A stretch of 34,277 bases of DNA from the NCBI GenBank assembly GCA_026388415.1, contig JAPLJV010000007.1, forward strand, positions 1 to 34,277, in the 5' to 3' direction. Shown in pieces: positions 1 to 6,792 of this stretch; position 1 is the first letter of the stretch, and every line of letters begins with the position of its first letter. The notes beneath the pieces were generated by a model that saw nothing but the letters and a program-made list of their open reading frames with translations, was not told where the DNA came from and ran no database searches. The position numbers were made by a program, and so were the translations under genes. Source of the stretch: Deltaproteobacteria bacterium (GTDB taxonomy: Bacteria > Desulfobacterota > Syntrophia > Syntrophales > JACQWR01).

Positions 1-1
1 T

Positions 2-40
2 AACTCCTGCACAAGAATAACTGGCGAGGAAAGCGAACAT
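2..40 (-). CDS. possible 5' end of a divergent gene, cut by the window edge
   Basis: An ATG at 40-38 on the minus strand opens a frame that runs off the left edge after 13 codons. An AGGAGG lies upstream at about 51-56, a spacing of roughly 10 bases, which is slightly long. The reading frame begins M-F-A-F-L-A-S-Y. I do not recognise the protein from this much. It would be divergent to the SOS-controlled gene at 200 and could share its intergenic region. It may equally be chance. Confidence 0.25.
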   Translation of the reverse strand, partial: MFAFLASYSCAGV

Positions 41-163
41 CCGCCGCTCACCTCCTGTTCTCAAAATAGATCCCTCTTGAAGAACAGAAAAGCGGACAAA
101 TCACGTGCTACAAAACCGGACAATTCTATTTGCTCTTGACACAAAAAAACACAAAAAAACTTC

Positions 164-193
164 TTGACAAATAGAACAATCGTTCTATATGCT
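164..193 (+). promoter_or_regulatory. promoter with embedded LexA (SOS) box for the lexA-like gene
   Basis: The perfect palindrome TAGAACAATCGTTCTA lies at 172-187. It matches the GAAC-N4-GTTC form of the SOS box known from Gram-positive bacteria and also used in some deltaproteobacteria. A consensus -35 TTGACA is at 164-169 and a weak -10 TATGCT at 188-193 (18-base spacer; TATATG at 186-191 would give 16). The operator therefore fills the space between the two promoter hexamers, as expected for autorepression of lexA. A transcript from this -10 would start at about position 200, on the ATG itself. Confidence 0.8.
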
Positions 194-199
194 GTAATC

Positions 200-787
200 A
201 TGGATAGTAACCGCACAATAAAAACAGTCCATCAAGCCATCGCTGCCTTCTTCAGGGAAAATAGGCGTATGCCTTCCTATGGGGAAATGATCACCCTGCT
301 TGGCGTAAAATCAAAGAGCGTCGTGGACTTCTGGATCAAAAAGCTCATCAATGCCGACTTAATTGAAAAAGACAGCAAAGGCCATCTGACCTTTTCAAGG
401 AGTTCTATCGGCCTGCCCATGGCAGGTTCAGTTCAAGCAGGTTTTCCGTCACCCGAAGAAGAAGCCCTCTGCGACGTCATTTCCATGGACGAATACCTGG
501 TCACCAGGCCGGAGGCATCTTTCTTGCTGCGTGTTAGCGGTGATTCCATGATTGGCGAGGGCATCATGGAAGGGGACTTGGTCATCGTTGAAAAAGGACT
601 GGAACCGAAAGAAGGCGACGTCGTTATTGCTGAGGTTGATGGCGAATGGACCATAAAATACTTCCGGAAGCAGGGTAAGCAGATAATTCTGGAAGCAGCC
701 AATCCCAAATATCCCATTATCAGACCTCAGCAGGAACTAAAGATTGGCGGCATAGTTTCCGCAGTTGTCCGCAAATATCACCACTAG
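200..787 (+). CDS. lexA: LexA-like SOS repressor with UmuD-like autopeptidase domain
   Basis: This 195-residue protein has an N-terminal winged helix-turn-helix (about 1-68) and a C-terminal S24 autopeptidase domain. The expected self-cleavage bond is Ala80-Gly81, in a VQAGFPSP context that resembles UmuD more than classical LexA. The catalytic pair is Ser116 (in SGDSM) and Lys153 (in TIKYF). On RecA activation in SOS the family cleaves itself and leaves the operator. The SOS box 13 bases upstream indicates autorepression. I chose the ATG at 200 because the longer frame from 164 begins inside the promoter. No Shine-Dalgarno precedes it, so the mRNA may be leaderless. No umuC, imuB or dnaE2 partner follows. 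It could be a second, accessory LexA rather than the only one. Confidence 0.88.
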   Translation: MDSNRTIKTVHQAIAAFFRENRRMPSYGEMITLLGVKSKSVVDFWIKKLINADLIEKDSKGHLTFSRSSIGLPMAGSVQAGFPSPEEEALCDVISMDEYLVTRPEASFLLRVSGDSMIGEGIMEGDLVIVEKGLEPKEGDVVIAEVDGEWTIKYFRKQGKQIILEAANPKYPIIRPQQELKIGGIVSAVVRKYHH

Positions 788-847
788 CGATATAAAGATT
801 AAAGATTATTGGTTTATTGCCGATAATAGTATTGAAAGGAGCGCATT

Positions 848-1078
848 ATGACTACCATCGCAACGACTTTTTCAAGGCATATAAGAACGCCAAGACCAGC
901 TTATAGAACTTTTTCAATGCCCAACTATGTTACGCAATTCTGCTATGTTATAGAACATTCCGACTGGGATCAGAAAATCCTTGCCTATGAAGCTCGGGTG
1001 AATAAGATCTGTGTGGGCATAATCATCGCTTCTGTTCTTTTCTTTGTGCCAACTTTGGTAAAAGTATTTCTGCGATAG
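848..1078 (+). CDS. small single-pass membrane protein, unknown
   Basis: This 76-residue frame starts 60 bases after the lexA-like stop, with GGAG at 839-842 well placed before the ATG. The N-terminal half is polar and rather basic. The last 25 residues form one hydrophobic helix (IIIASVLFFVPTLVKV region) ending in Leu-Arg, so the protein is probably a C-tail-anchored inner-membrane protein. I do not recognise a family. Its place directly behind an SOS repressor leaves open co-transcription and damage induction, but no separate SOS box is visible in front of it. Confidence 0.55.
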   Translation: MTTIATTFSRHIRTPRPAYRTFSMPNYVTQFCYVIEHSDWDQKILAYEARVNKICVGIIIASVLFFVPTLVKVFLR

Positions 1079-1133
1079 GCGCCACAATCTTCTGGGGTTT
1101 CTTTTTCTTACCTTGCCATTATGGTGAACCGCG

Positions 1134-1295
1134 ATGTCACGAAAAAAAATGATAATATTGGGGATGGTTATCGGTTCTATTGCCGGAGGGTATATCCCCT
1201 CACTCTTTGGTAGTGATGACCTTATGATCTCACTTCTGGGAAGCTCTGTTGGTGGTATTCTCGGCATCTGGATAGCATATAAATTATCCGGATAG
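1134..1295 (+). CDS. 53-residue glycine-rich membrane protein
   Basis: A frame of 53 codons: a basic start (M-S-R-K-K), a hydrophobic segment with small residues (MVIGSIAGGYIPSLFG), a short acidic turn (S-D-D), and a second hydrophobic segment (LLGSSVGGILGIWIAYKL). Two GxxxG-rich helices with a Gly-Tyr-Ile-Pro motif resemble small conserved membrane proteins I have seen in Geobacter-like genomes, but I cannot name a family. The ribosome-binding site is weak (a GGTGAA about 10 bases upstream). The codon pattern and clean helical hairpin make it more credible than a random frame. An inverted repeat follows the stop directly. Confidence 0.55.
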   Translation: MSRKKMIILGMVIGSIAGGYIPSLFGSDDLMISLLGSSVGGILGIWIAYKLSG

Positions 1296-1296
1296 C

Positions 1297-1324
1297 TTAT
1301 TGGTATGGGTTTCCTGACCAATAA
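1297..1324 (+). terminator. inverted repeat after the small membrane gene
   Basis: TTATTGGT (1297-1304) pairs with ACCAATAA (1317-1324) across a 12-base loop, just after the stop at 1295. An AT-rich tract (AAAATTTTCAT) follows, with no strong T-run. It is a plausible weak terminator and separates the plus-strand SOS group from the minus-strand group that follows. Confidence 0.4.
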
Positions 1325-1357
1325 AAATTTTCATATTTTTATATCTTGAGAAAACCA

Positions 1358-1727
1358 TCACACCGGCACATAAACTCCCCGCTTCGTCGTTTTTATCCCG
1401 CCCAACCTTGCCGCCCGGCTGGTGATGGCATGGATCTGCTTTGGGGTCATGCCTTTTTCAGCGGCCACTGCTACTTTTTATGAATGCCGGATCTCTCTCA
1501 AGCTCCTTGGCAAGCTCCTGTATCTCCCTTTGTATTGCAGGTGAAAAAGAATTGAAGGCGCCTTCTGCCCCGGAGTTCTTTCCTGCCTCAACATGGCTGG
1601 AGGCATTAGCGCCGCTTTCCTGCATGATCATAAGAATGATTTTTTCAAATCTCTTTTGAATATTCGGCGAGAATTGTGCAAGATTCTGTTCTGCCTGTAA
1701 TGCAGCGGGATTCTTTGACGCTATCAT
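1358..1727 (-). pseudogene. small hypothetical gene downstream of dtd, split by a one-base frameshift
   Basis: From the ATG at 1727 the frame codes 89 residues, predicted helical, and stops at 1458-1460. The alternative frame then continues without a break to a stop at 1358-1360 with protein-like sequence (EKGMTPKQIHAITSRAARLG, ending in KTTKRGVYVPV). The two frames join if one A is removed from the A5 run at 1475-1479 (minus strand), giving a single protein of about 120 residues. The start overlaps the dtd stop as ATGA, with GGAGG inside the dtd 3' end, so it is translationally coupled to dtd. Function unknown. A sequencing error in the homopolymer would look the same. Confidence 0.6.
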
Positions 1728-2182
1728 CCTCCTTGTGAAGATTTTCTACTGTCCAACAGTATTGTTACCGGGCCATCATTTATGAGTTCCACTTTCATCA
1801 TAGCCTGAAATTCCCCACCGGACACATTATTGATTCTTTCCCGTCCTTTGGAGATGAAGTATTCGTAAAGCAGATTGGCTTTTACAGGATCTTCGGCAGA
1901 TACGAACGATGGTCTTCTTCCCTTACGACAGTCCCCCAAGAGGGTAAATTGTGAAACCACAAGCATTGCATATGATTTATCCAGCAGCGAATGATTCATT
2001 TTACCCATTTCGTCATCAAATATCCTTAAGTTTATTACCTTATCCAGAAGATAATCAGCATCTTTGTTATCATCGCCGCGTTCAACACCGAGAAATACCA
2101 ACGCCCCTTTTTCTATAGAAGAAATCTTCCTGTTACCAACAAATATGGCTGCACTACCCACTCTCTGCACGACAGCTCGCAT
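1724..2182 (-). CDS. dtd: D-aminoacyl-tRNA deacylase
   Basis: This 152-residue protein has the usual family length and begins MRAVVQRV like other bacterial Dtd enzymes. It carries both signature motifs: SQFTL in the middle, and the Gly-cisPro motif in NDGPVT near the C-terminus. Dtd is a cytosolic homodimer that removes D-amino acids (and glycine mischarged on tRNA-Ala) from tRNA, protecting translation fidelity. It is on the minus strand, 138 bases after purF, with a palindrome in between. It overlaps the small frameshifted gene downstream by four bases, which suggests a two-gene transcript. Confidence 0.95.
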   Translation of the reverse strand: MRAVVQRVGSAAIFVGNRKISSIEKGALVFLGVERGDDNKDADYLLDKVINLRIFDDEMGKMNHSLLDKSYAMLVVSQFTLLGDCRKGRRPSFVSAEDPVKANLLYEYFISKGRERINNVSGGEFQAMMKVELINDGPVTILLDSRKSSQGG

Positions 2183-2267
2183 ATTAATGATACCGCCTTT
2201 CTATCCAAACCGAAGTGCTTAGCCAAAAAGCATAGCTGCCTATTGCATGCTCAACAGCCTCAATGAC

Positions 2268-2297
2268 TGTAGGGGCACGTGGCAACGTGCCCCTACA
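2268..2297. repeat. palindromic intergenic repeat (GTAGGGGC type)
   Basis: TGTAGGGGCACGT (2268-2280) and its exact reverse complement (2285-2297) flank a four-base loop. It lies just 3' of the purF-like stop (minus strand) and ahead of dtd. Intergenic hairpins with GTAGGGGC ends are common in anaerobe genomes and metagenomes. Half of a related end (CCCCTACAG) occurs at 13552-13559. It may attenuate or stabilise the purF-dtd transcript. Confidence 0.75.
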
Positions 2298-2319
2298 GAT
2301 CGCTTAACGATTGCGTTTT

Positions 2320-3723
2320 TTACCGTCCCCGCCAGCAGCAGAGACAGAGCTGCTCTTCCTTGAGGCCAATGGCTTCTATCATATCTTCAATGTGCAGGTA
2401 TTTGAGAGACGTCACATTGAGGTCACAACGGATCCATTCAAGCATATTCCTGTATTTCTCGGAGCGGTGATCCAGATATTCCTCAATGTTCTCGATGTCT
2501 GCACCCTCAATGGCCCGGATGGCCCGACGGGAAGCCAGTTCCGCTTTCGACCTTGTCGAAGAGGCAAAAGTGCAGGGAAACATCAGGGGCGGACAGGCCG
2601 GACGGATGTGGATTTCCAGGGCGCCGTTGTCAATAAGCTTCTTGACAGTAAAATTCTTCAGTTGTGTCCCGCGCACGATGGAATCATCGCAGACAATCAT
2701 CCGGCTGTCTTTGATGACGCCCCGGATGGCGTTTAGTTTCATGGTCGCCACAAGATCCCGGATATCCTGGGAGGGCGGGGTGTAACTCCGGCCATAACCC
2801 GGTGTATATTTTACGAGCGGCCGCCGGTAAGGAATGCCCGATTCGATGGCGTATCCGATGGCATGACCGACGCCGGAATCAGGAATCCCGGTGACAAAAT
2901 CGGCCTGGACGTCATCGTTACGGGCCATGGCTCGGCCACAGCGCTCCCGGGCGTTTTCCACGGTAACGCCCTCATAGACCGATGAGGGATCGCCGGTGTA
3001 GATCCAAAGGAAGGCGCAGACGCGTTTCTCCGCGTTTTCTCCTTTGAGGTTTTTCAGTCCTGACAAGGATAGCAGCGTGATTTCACCCGGTCCCAAATGT
3101 TTTACCAGATGGTATCCGAGGTTTGGAAAGGCGCTGACCTCGGTTGCGACGGCAAATCCCGTCGCCCCGTCAATGCTTTTCTCGCCGATGGAAAGGGGGA
3201 AACGACCGTATTTATCCCGAGCGGCATAGACGCCTTCGGGGGTCATGATCAGCGCACAGATGGACCCTTCAATGGCATCCTGCATCTTGACGATGCCGTC
3301 AACAATGGAATCGCCCTGATTGATCAATTTGGCCACCATCTCGACGGTATTGATCCCTCCACCGGTCATTACGCTGAAGGACGCTCCCTTGTCCATCAGC
3401 TCTTTCGTGAGCCGTTCCTTGTTGGTGATCAAACCGGTTACGGCAATCGCGAAGGTGCCAAATTTGGAACGCACAATCAGGGGTTGGGGCGATTCATCGT
3501 CAATGGAGCCGATCCCCTGATAGCCGAACATTCTTTTGTAATCCTCAACGAAGCGGGATTTGAATTGCGCCTGGCTGATGCTGTGAATGGTATTGTAAAA
3601 CCCGTGATCTCCAAAAATGGAGAGTCCGCCGTTTTCCGTACCCAGGTGTGAATGATAATCGGTCCCATAAAACAGCGTCTTCGGACAATCCTGCCGCGAT
3701 ACAACCCCAAATAAACCGCCCAT
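2320..3723 (-). CDS. PurF-like phosphoribosyltransferase with degenerate glutaminase domain
   Basis: This 467-residue protein has the two-domain PurF layout. The C-terminal phosphoribosyltransferase half is well kept: GIPDSG, a loop similar to the PurF flexible loop, and the PRPP-binding DDSIVRGT motif at about residues 346-353. Cysteines fit the Bacillus-type Fe-S cluster positions (CAF, a Pro-Cys in the C-terminal half, and CLCC near the end). The N-terminal Ntn-type glutaminase begins MGGLFG instead of MCGIFG, so the nucleophilic Cys is Gly. The Arg of the RYST region and the Asn of the HNGN region are also missing. Glutamine hydrolysis is therefore unlikely; the enzyme may use free ammonia or have a different job. 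I recall MGG-type paralogs in Bacteroidetes and other anaerobes. The start is supported by GGGAGG. Confidence 0.85.
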   Translation of the reverse strand: MGGLFGVVSRQDCPKTLFYGTDYHSHLGTENGGLSIFGDHGFYNTIHSISQAQFKSRFVEDYKRMFGYQGIGSIDDESPQPLIVRSKFGTFAIAVTGLITNKERLTKELMDKGASFSVMTGGGINTVEMVAKLINQGDSIVDGIVKMQDAIEGSICALIMTPEGVYAARDKYGRFPLSIGEKSIDGATGFAVATEVSAFPNLGYHLVKHLGPGEITLLSLSGLKNLKGENAEKRVCAFLWIYTGDPSSVYEGVTVENARERCGRAMARNDDVQADFVTGIPDSGVGHAIGYAIESGIPYRRPLVKYTPGYGRSYTPPSQDIRDLVATMKLNAIRGVIKDSRMIVCDDSIVRGTQLKNFTVKKLIDNGALEIHIRPACPPLMFPCTFASSTRSKAELASRRAIRAIEGADIENIEEYLDHRSEKYRNMLEWIRCDLNVTSLKYLHIEDMIEAIGLKEEQLCLCCWRGR

Positions 3724-3935
3724 TCTGGCCTCCCAAATTGTTTAGAAAAATGACAATTACTTCGTTTGATCAATAATACCTATTTGCATGGGGGTTATAA
3801 GCAGCAACGGACATGTATGTCAATGAGATATTGGTCACAAAATGTGGGCTCAAATTACACGTTGCCTGATTTCCCTTCTTCATGTTATATCTTAAACAAA
3901 ACGAGGCGTTATTTTATAGATTTTCAGGAGCTCAA

Positions 3936-4997
3936 TTGCCAACAACAATCGTCAGAAGGGATACGCGGCCTGTTATTCTGGGCGGCGTGCAGATAGGCGG
4001 CGCGGCACCGGTAGTCGTGCAGTCAATGACCTGTACCGATACCCGTGATATTAGAGCCACCCTGACTCAGATCAGCGCCTTGGCTGCGGCTGGTTGCGAG
4101 GTGGTCCGGGTGGCGGTTCCCGATATGGAAGCTGCCGCCGGCCTGGCGGAGATAAGAAAGAATAGCCTGATACCGCTCATTGCGGATATTCATTTTGATT
4201 ATCGGCTGGCGCTGGAGGCTATCCTCCAGGGTGTTCCGGGGGTACGCATTAATCCGGGCAATGTCGGTAAAAGGGGAATCAAGGCCATTGTCAATTTGGC
4301 CAAAGAAAGAGGGACGGTAATTCGTATCGGCATTAATTCCGGTTCTCTCGAAAAGGATATATTGACCCGGCATGGCGGGCCCACGTCGGCCGCCCTGGTG
4401 GAGAGCGCTTTGCGGAACGTCGCCCTGATCGAGGATATGGATTACCGATTGCTCAAGCTGTCTCTGAAATCTTCCGACGTGGTGACGATGATTGAGGCCT
4501 ATCGCGGCATCGCGGCAAAATGTTCCTATCCGCTGCATCTGGGCGTGACGGAGGCAGGCACCTTGGTCAACGCCGCCATTAAATCCTCCCTCGGCATTGG
4601 TTTGCTTCTCCATGAGGGCATCGGCGATACCATCCGGGTTTCCGTGACGGGTGATCCCGTCAGCGAGATGCGGGTAGCCTATGGTATCCTGCGCGCTCTG
4701 GGCATCAGGAAAGTAGGGCCGGAGATCATTGCCTGCCCCACCTGCGGCCGCTGTGAAATTGATGTCCTGAAACTGGCGGAAGAGGTAGAAAATCGTCTTG
4801 CCGGTTCGAAGACCTATGTCAAGATTGCCCTCATGGGTTGCGTGGTAAATGGACCGGGGGAAGCCGCGGAGGCCGACATCGGCATTGCCGGGGCGCGCGG
4901 TTTCGGCTTTCTTTTCAAGAAAGGCAAAAAGATAAAGAAGATCAGAGAAGAAGAGTTTGTGAAGGTATTGCTGGAAGAAATCAATAATATTTTATAA
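3936..4997 (+). CDS. ispG: 4-hydroxy-3-methylbut-2-enyl diphosphate synthase
   Basis: IspG (GcpE) converts 2-C-methyl-D-erythritol 2,4-cyclodiphosphate to HMBPP, the penultimate step of the MEP isoprenoid pathway. The protein has the TIM-barrel N-terminal part (VQSMTCTDTRD, VRVAVPD) and a C-terminal 4Fe-4S domain with CPTCGRC and a further Cys in MGCVVNGPGEA. I chose the TTG at 3936, which gives 353 residues, the usual family length. AGGAG at 3926-3930 sits five bases ahead of it, and the product begins close to conserved sequence. An in-frame ATG at 3882 would add 18 unlikely residues. proS follows after a 77-base gap that contains a hairpin repeat. Confidence 0.95.
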   Translation: MPTTIVRRDTRPVILGGVQIGGAAPVVVQSMTCTDTRDIRATLTQISALAAAGCEVVRVAVPDMEAAAGLAEIRKNSLIPLIADIHFDYRLALEAILQGVPGVRINPGNVGKRGIKAIVNLAKERGTVIRIGINSGSLEKDILTRHGGPTSAALVESALRNVALIEDMDYRLLKLSLKSSDVVTMIEAYRGIAAKCSYPLHLGVTEAGTLVNAAIKSSLGIGLLLHEGIGDTIRVSVTGDPVSEMRVAYGILRALGIRKVGPEIIACPTCGRCEIDVLKLAEEVENRLAGSKTYVKIALMGCVVNGPGEAAEADIGIAGARGFGFLFKKGKKIKKIREEEFVKVLLEEINNIL

Positions 4998-5064
4998 CCC
5001 CGATGAACGGGATAAGTGCGTTAACGAAATTGTTTCCCGTCGGGAAGCAATTTCTAACTTACTA
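4998..5064. repeat. hairpin repeat, copy R1, between ispG and proS
   Basis: The element starts with CCCCGATGAACGGGATAAGT and continues through GTTAAC to a stem: GAAATTGTTTCCCG (5026-5039) against CGGGAAGCAATTTC (5041-5054), with one G-T wobble. It ends TAACTTACTAA. The reverse complement of the region after the amidase gene (copy R2, 9949-10094) shows the same order of blocks. The proS ribosome-binding site AAGGAGG begins right at its edge. It could act as a terminator-like or processing hairpin between the two genes. Confidence 0.7.
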
Positions 5065-5074
5065 AGGAGGTTGC

Positions 5075-6787
5075 ATGCGTTATTCGGAGATGTTTCTGCC
5101 CACGGTGCGGGAAATCCCTGCCGATGCGGAGACGATCAGCCATCAACTGATGATCCGGGCCGGAATGATCAGGAAATTGACGAGCGGTATTTATTCTTAC
5201 CTGCCCCTTGGATATATTGTGGTGCGCAAGGTGGAGCAGATCGTTCGGGAAGAGATGAACCGGGCCGGCGCGCAGGAGGTTTGTCTGCCCGTGGTGCTGC
5301 CGGCGGAACTGTGGCAGGAATCGGGCCGGTGGGATCATTACGGGAAGGAACTGCTGCGCTTTAAAGACCGTCATGACCGGGACTACTGCCTCGGTCCGAC
5401 GCACGAAGAGGTAATTACCGATCTTGTCCGTCATGAAATTAAGAGCTATCGTCAACTGCCCAGGAATCTTTACCAGATTCAGACCAAGTTCCGCGACGAA
5501 ATCAGGCCGCGTTTCGGCGTCATGCGGTGTCGGGAATTTGTAATGAAGGACGGCTACAGTTTTGACGCCGATGAGGCAGGCACGGATATTACCTACCGCA
5601 GGATGTATGATGCCTACCAGCGCATCTTCGAGCGGTGCGGCCTCAAATTCCGCGCCGTTGAGGCCGATTCCGGCAATATCGGCGGGAGCTTTTCCCATGA
5701 GTTCATGGTCATCGCCGCTTCGGGCGAGGATGGCCTGGTATTTTGCAGCGCCTGCGACTATGCCGCCAATCTGGAAAAGGCGGAGGCTCTACGACCGGCG
5801 CAAGAGACCACGGACCCGGCAACATTTCTGCCGCGGGAAGAGGTGTTGACGCCCGATGTCAAGTCCATCGTCGAGGTTAGTAATTTTCTTAAGTTACCCC
5901 CCGAAAAACTTGTAAAAACAATGATCTTTAATGCCGACGGGGCGCCCATTGCCGTACTGGTCCGGGGTGACGAGGAGATCAATGAGATTAAGGTAAAAAA
6001 TTACCTGGGTTGCACGACCCTGGAATTGGCCGATGATGCCCTGATTAACTTGGTAACGGGCGCTCCGCGAGGCTTTGCCGGGGCCGTCGGCATAAAGAGC
6101 GAGATCATCGCCGATTATTCCGTCCTGAACATGACCAATTTCGTGATGGGCGCCAACCGGGAAGATCACCATCTGCTCAACGTCAACACCGGTCGGGATT
6201 TCGCCGTCAAGGCCTTTGCCGATTTGCGGTTTGTGAAAGAATCGGACTGCTGTCCGCGCTGTCAAAAACCAATGCGGCTGGCCCGGGGCATTGAAGTCGG
6301 GCACGTCTTTAAACTGGGGACCAAGTACAGCAAGGCGATGAAGGCGGTTTATCTGGATGCGCAGGGCCAGGAACAAACGATGATCATGGGCTTCTACGGC
6401 ATCGGTATCGGGCGCACGGTTGCCGCCTGTATCGAGCAGAATAACGACGAACAGGGCATCGTCTGGCCCCTGCCGCTGGCGCCTTACCAGGTGATTATTA
6501 CGCCGGTTAACGTCAACAATGAGGCCCTGGCGACGGCGGCCGAAGGTATGTATAGCGAACTTGAGAGCCGGGGTATCGCAGTACTCTTGGACGACCGGGA
6601 TGAGCGGGCCGGGGTGAAGTTCATGGATGCCGATCTCATCGGTTTGCCGCTCCGGGTGACTATAGGCCCCAAAAGACTGGCCGAAGGCCAGGTGGAAATA
6701 AGGGAAAGACGCAGCGGCGAGGTGCTGGTAATGACGATCGCGGCGGCGCAGGATTATATTGTGGACTATATCAAGCGTAAAAGCTGA
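5075..6787 (+). CDS. proS: prolyl-tRNA synthetase (bacterial type, with editing domain)
   Basis: This is a 570-residue class II synthetase with the full bacterial ProS layout. The catalytic core runs to about residue 210 (motif 2 around FRDEIRPRFGVMR, followed by REFVMKDGYSF). The inserted YbaK-like editing domain that clears mischarged alanine spans about 225-400. Motif 3 is GIGIGRT, and the anticodon-binding domain fills the C-terminal 110 residues. AAGGAGG stands four bases before the ATG. It attaches proline to tRNA-Pro, and a tRNA-Pro(UGG) gene lies 4.7 kb downstream. rel follows after only five bases, so the two genes are very probably co-transcribed, linking a synthetase to the enzyme that senses uncharged tRNA. 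Confidence 0.97.
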   Translation: MRYSEMFLPTVREIPADAETISHQLMIRAGMIRKLTSGIYSYLPLGYIVVRKVEQIVREEMNRAGAQEVCLPVVLPAELWQESGRWDHYGKELLRFKDRHDRDYCLGPTHEEVITDLVRHEIKSYRQLPRNLYQIQTKFRDEIRPRFGVMRCREFVMKDGYSFDADEAGTDITYRRMYDAYQRIFERCGLKFRAVEADSGNIGGSFSHEFMVIAASGEDGLVFCSACDYAANLEKAEALRPAQETTDPATFLPREEVLTPDVKSIVEVSNFLKLPPEKLVKTMIFNADGAPIAVLVRGDEEINEIKVKNYLGCTTLELADDALINLVTGAPRGFAGAVGIKSEIIADYSVLNMTNFVMGANREDHHLLNVNTGRDFAVKAFADLRFVKESDCCPRCQKPMRLARGIEVGHVFKLGTKYSKAMKAVYLDAQGQEQTMIMGFYGIGIGRTVAACIEQNNDEQGIVWPLPLAPYQVIITPVNVNNEALATAAEGMYSELESRGIAVLLDDRDERAGVKFMDADLIGLPLRVTIGPKRLAEGQVEIRERRSGEVLVMTIAAAQDYIVDYIKRKS

Positions 6788-6792
6788 ATGTT

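Noticed and set aside
1470-1480. programmed -1 frameshift in the gene after dtd
   Set aside because: A -1 shift at the A-run leads straight into TAG. The observed continuation needs a +1 shift, for which no known signal is visible.
3097-3651. 184-codon plus-strand frame opposite the purF-like gene
   Set aside because: It is a shadow frame. The minus strand encodes clear PurF motifs over the same bases.
4997-5074. T-box or other riboswitch ahead of proS
   Set aside because: The leader is under 80 bases, shows only the R1 hairpin and AAGGAGG, and lacks T-box signatures.
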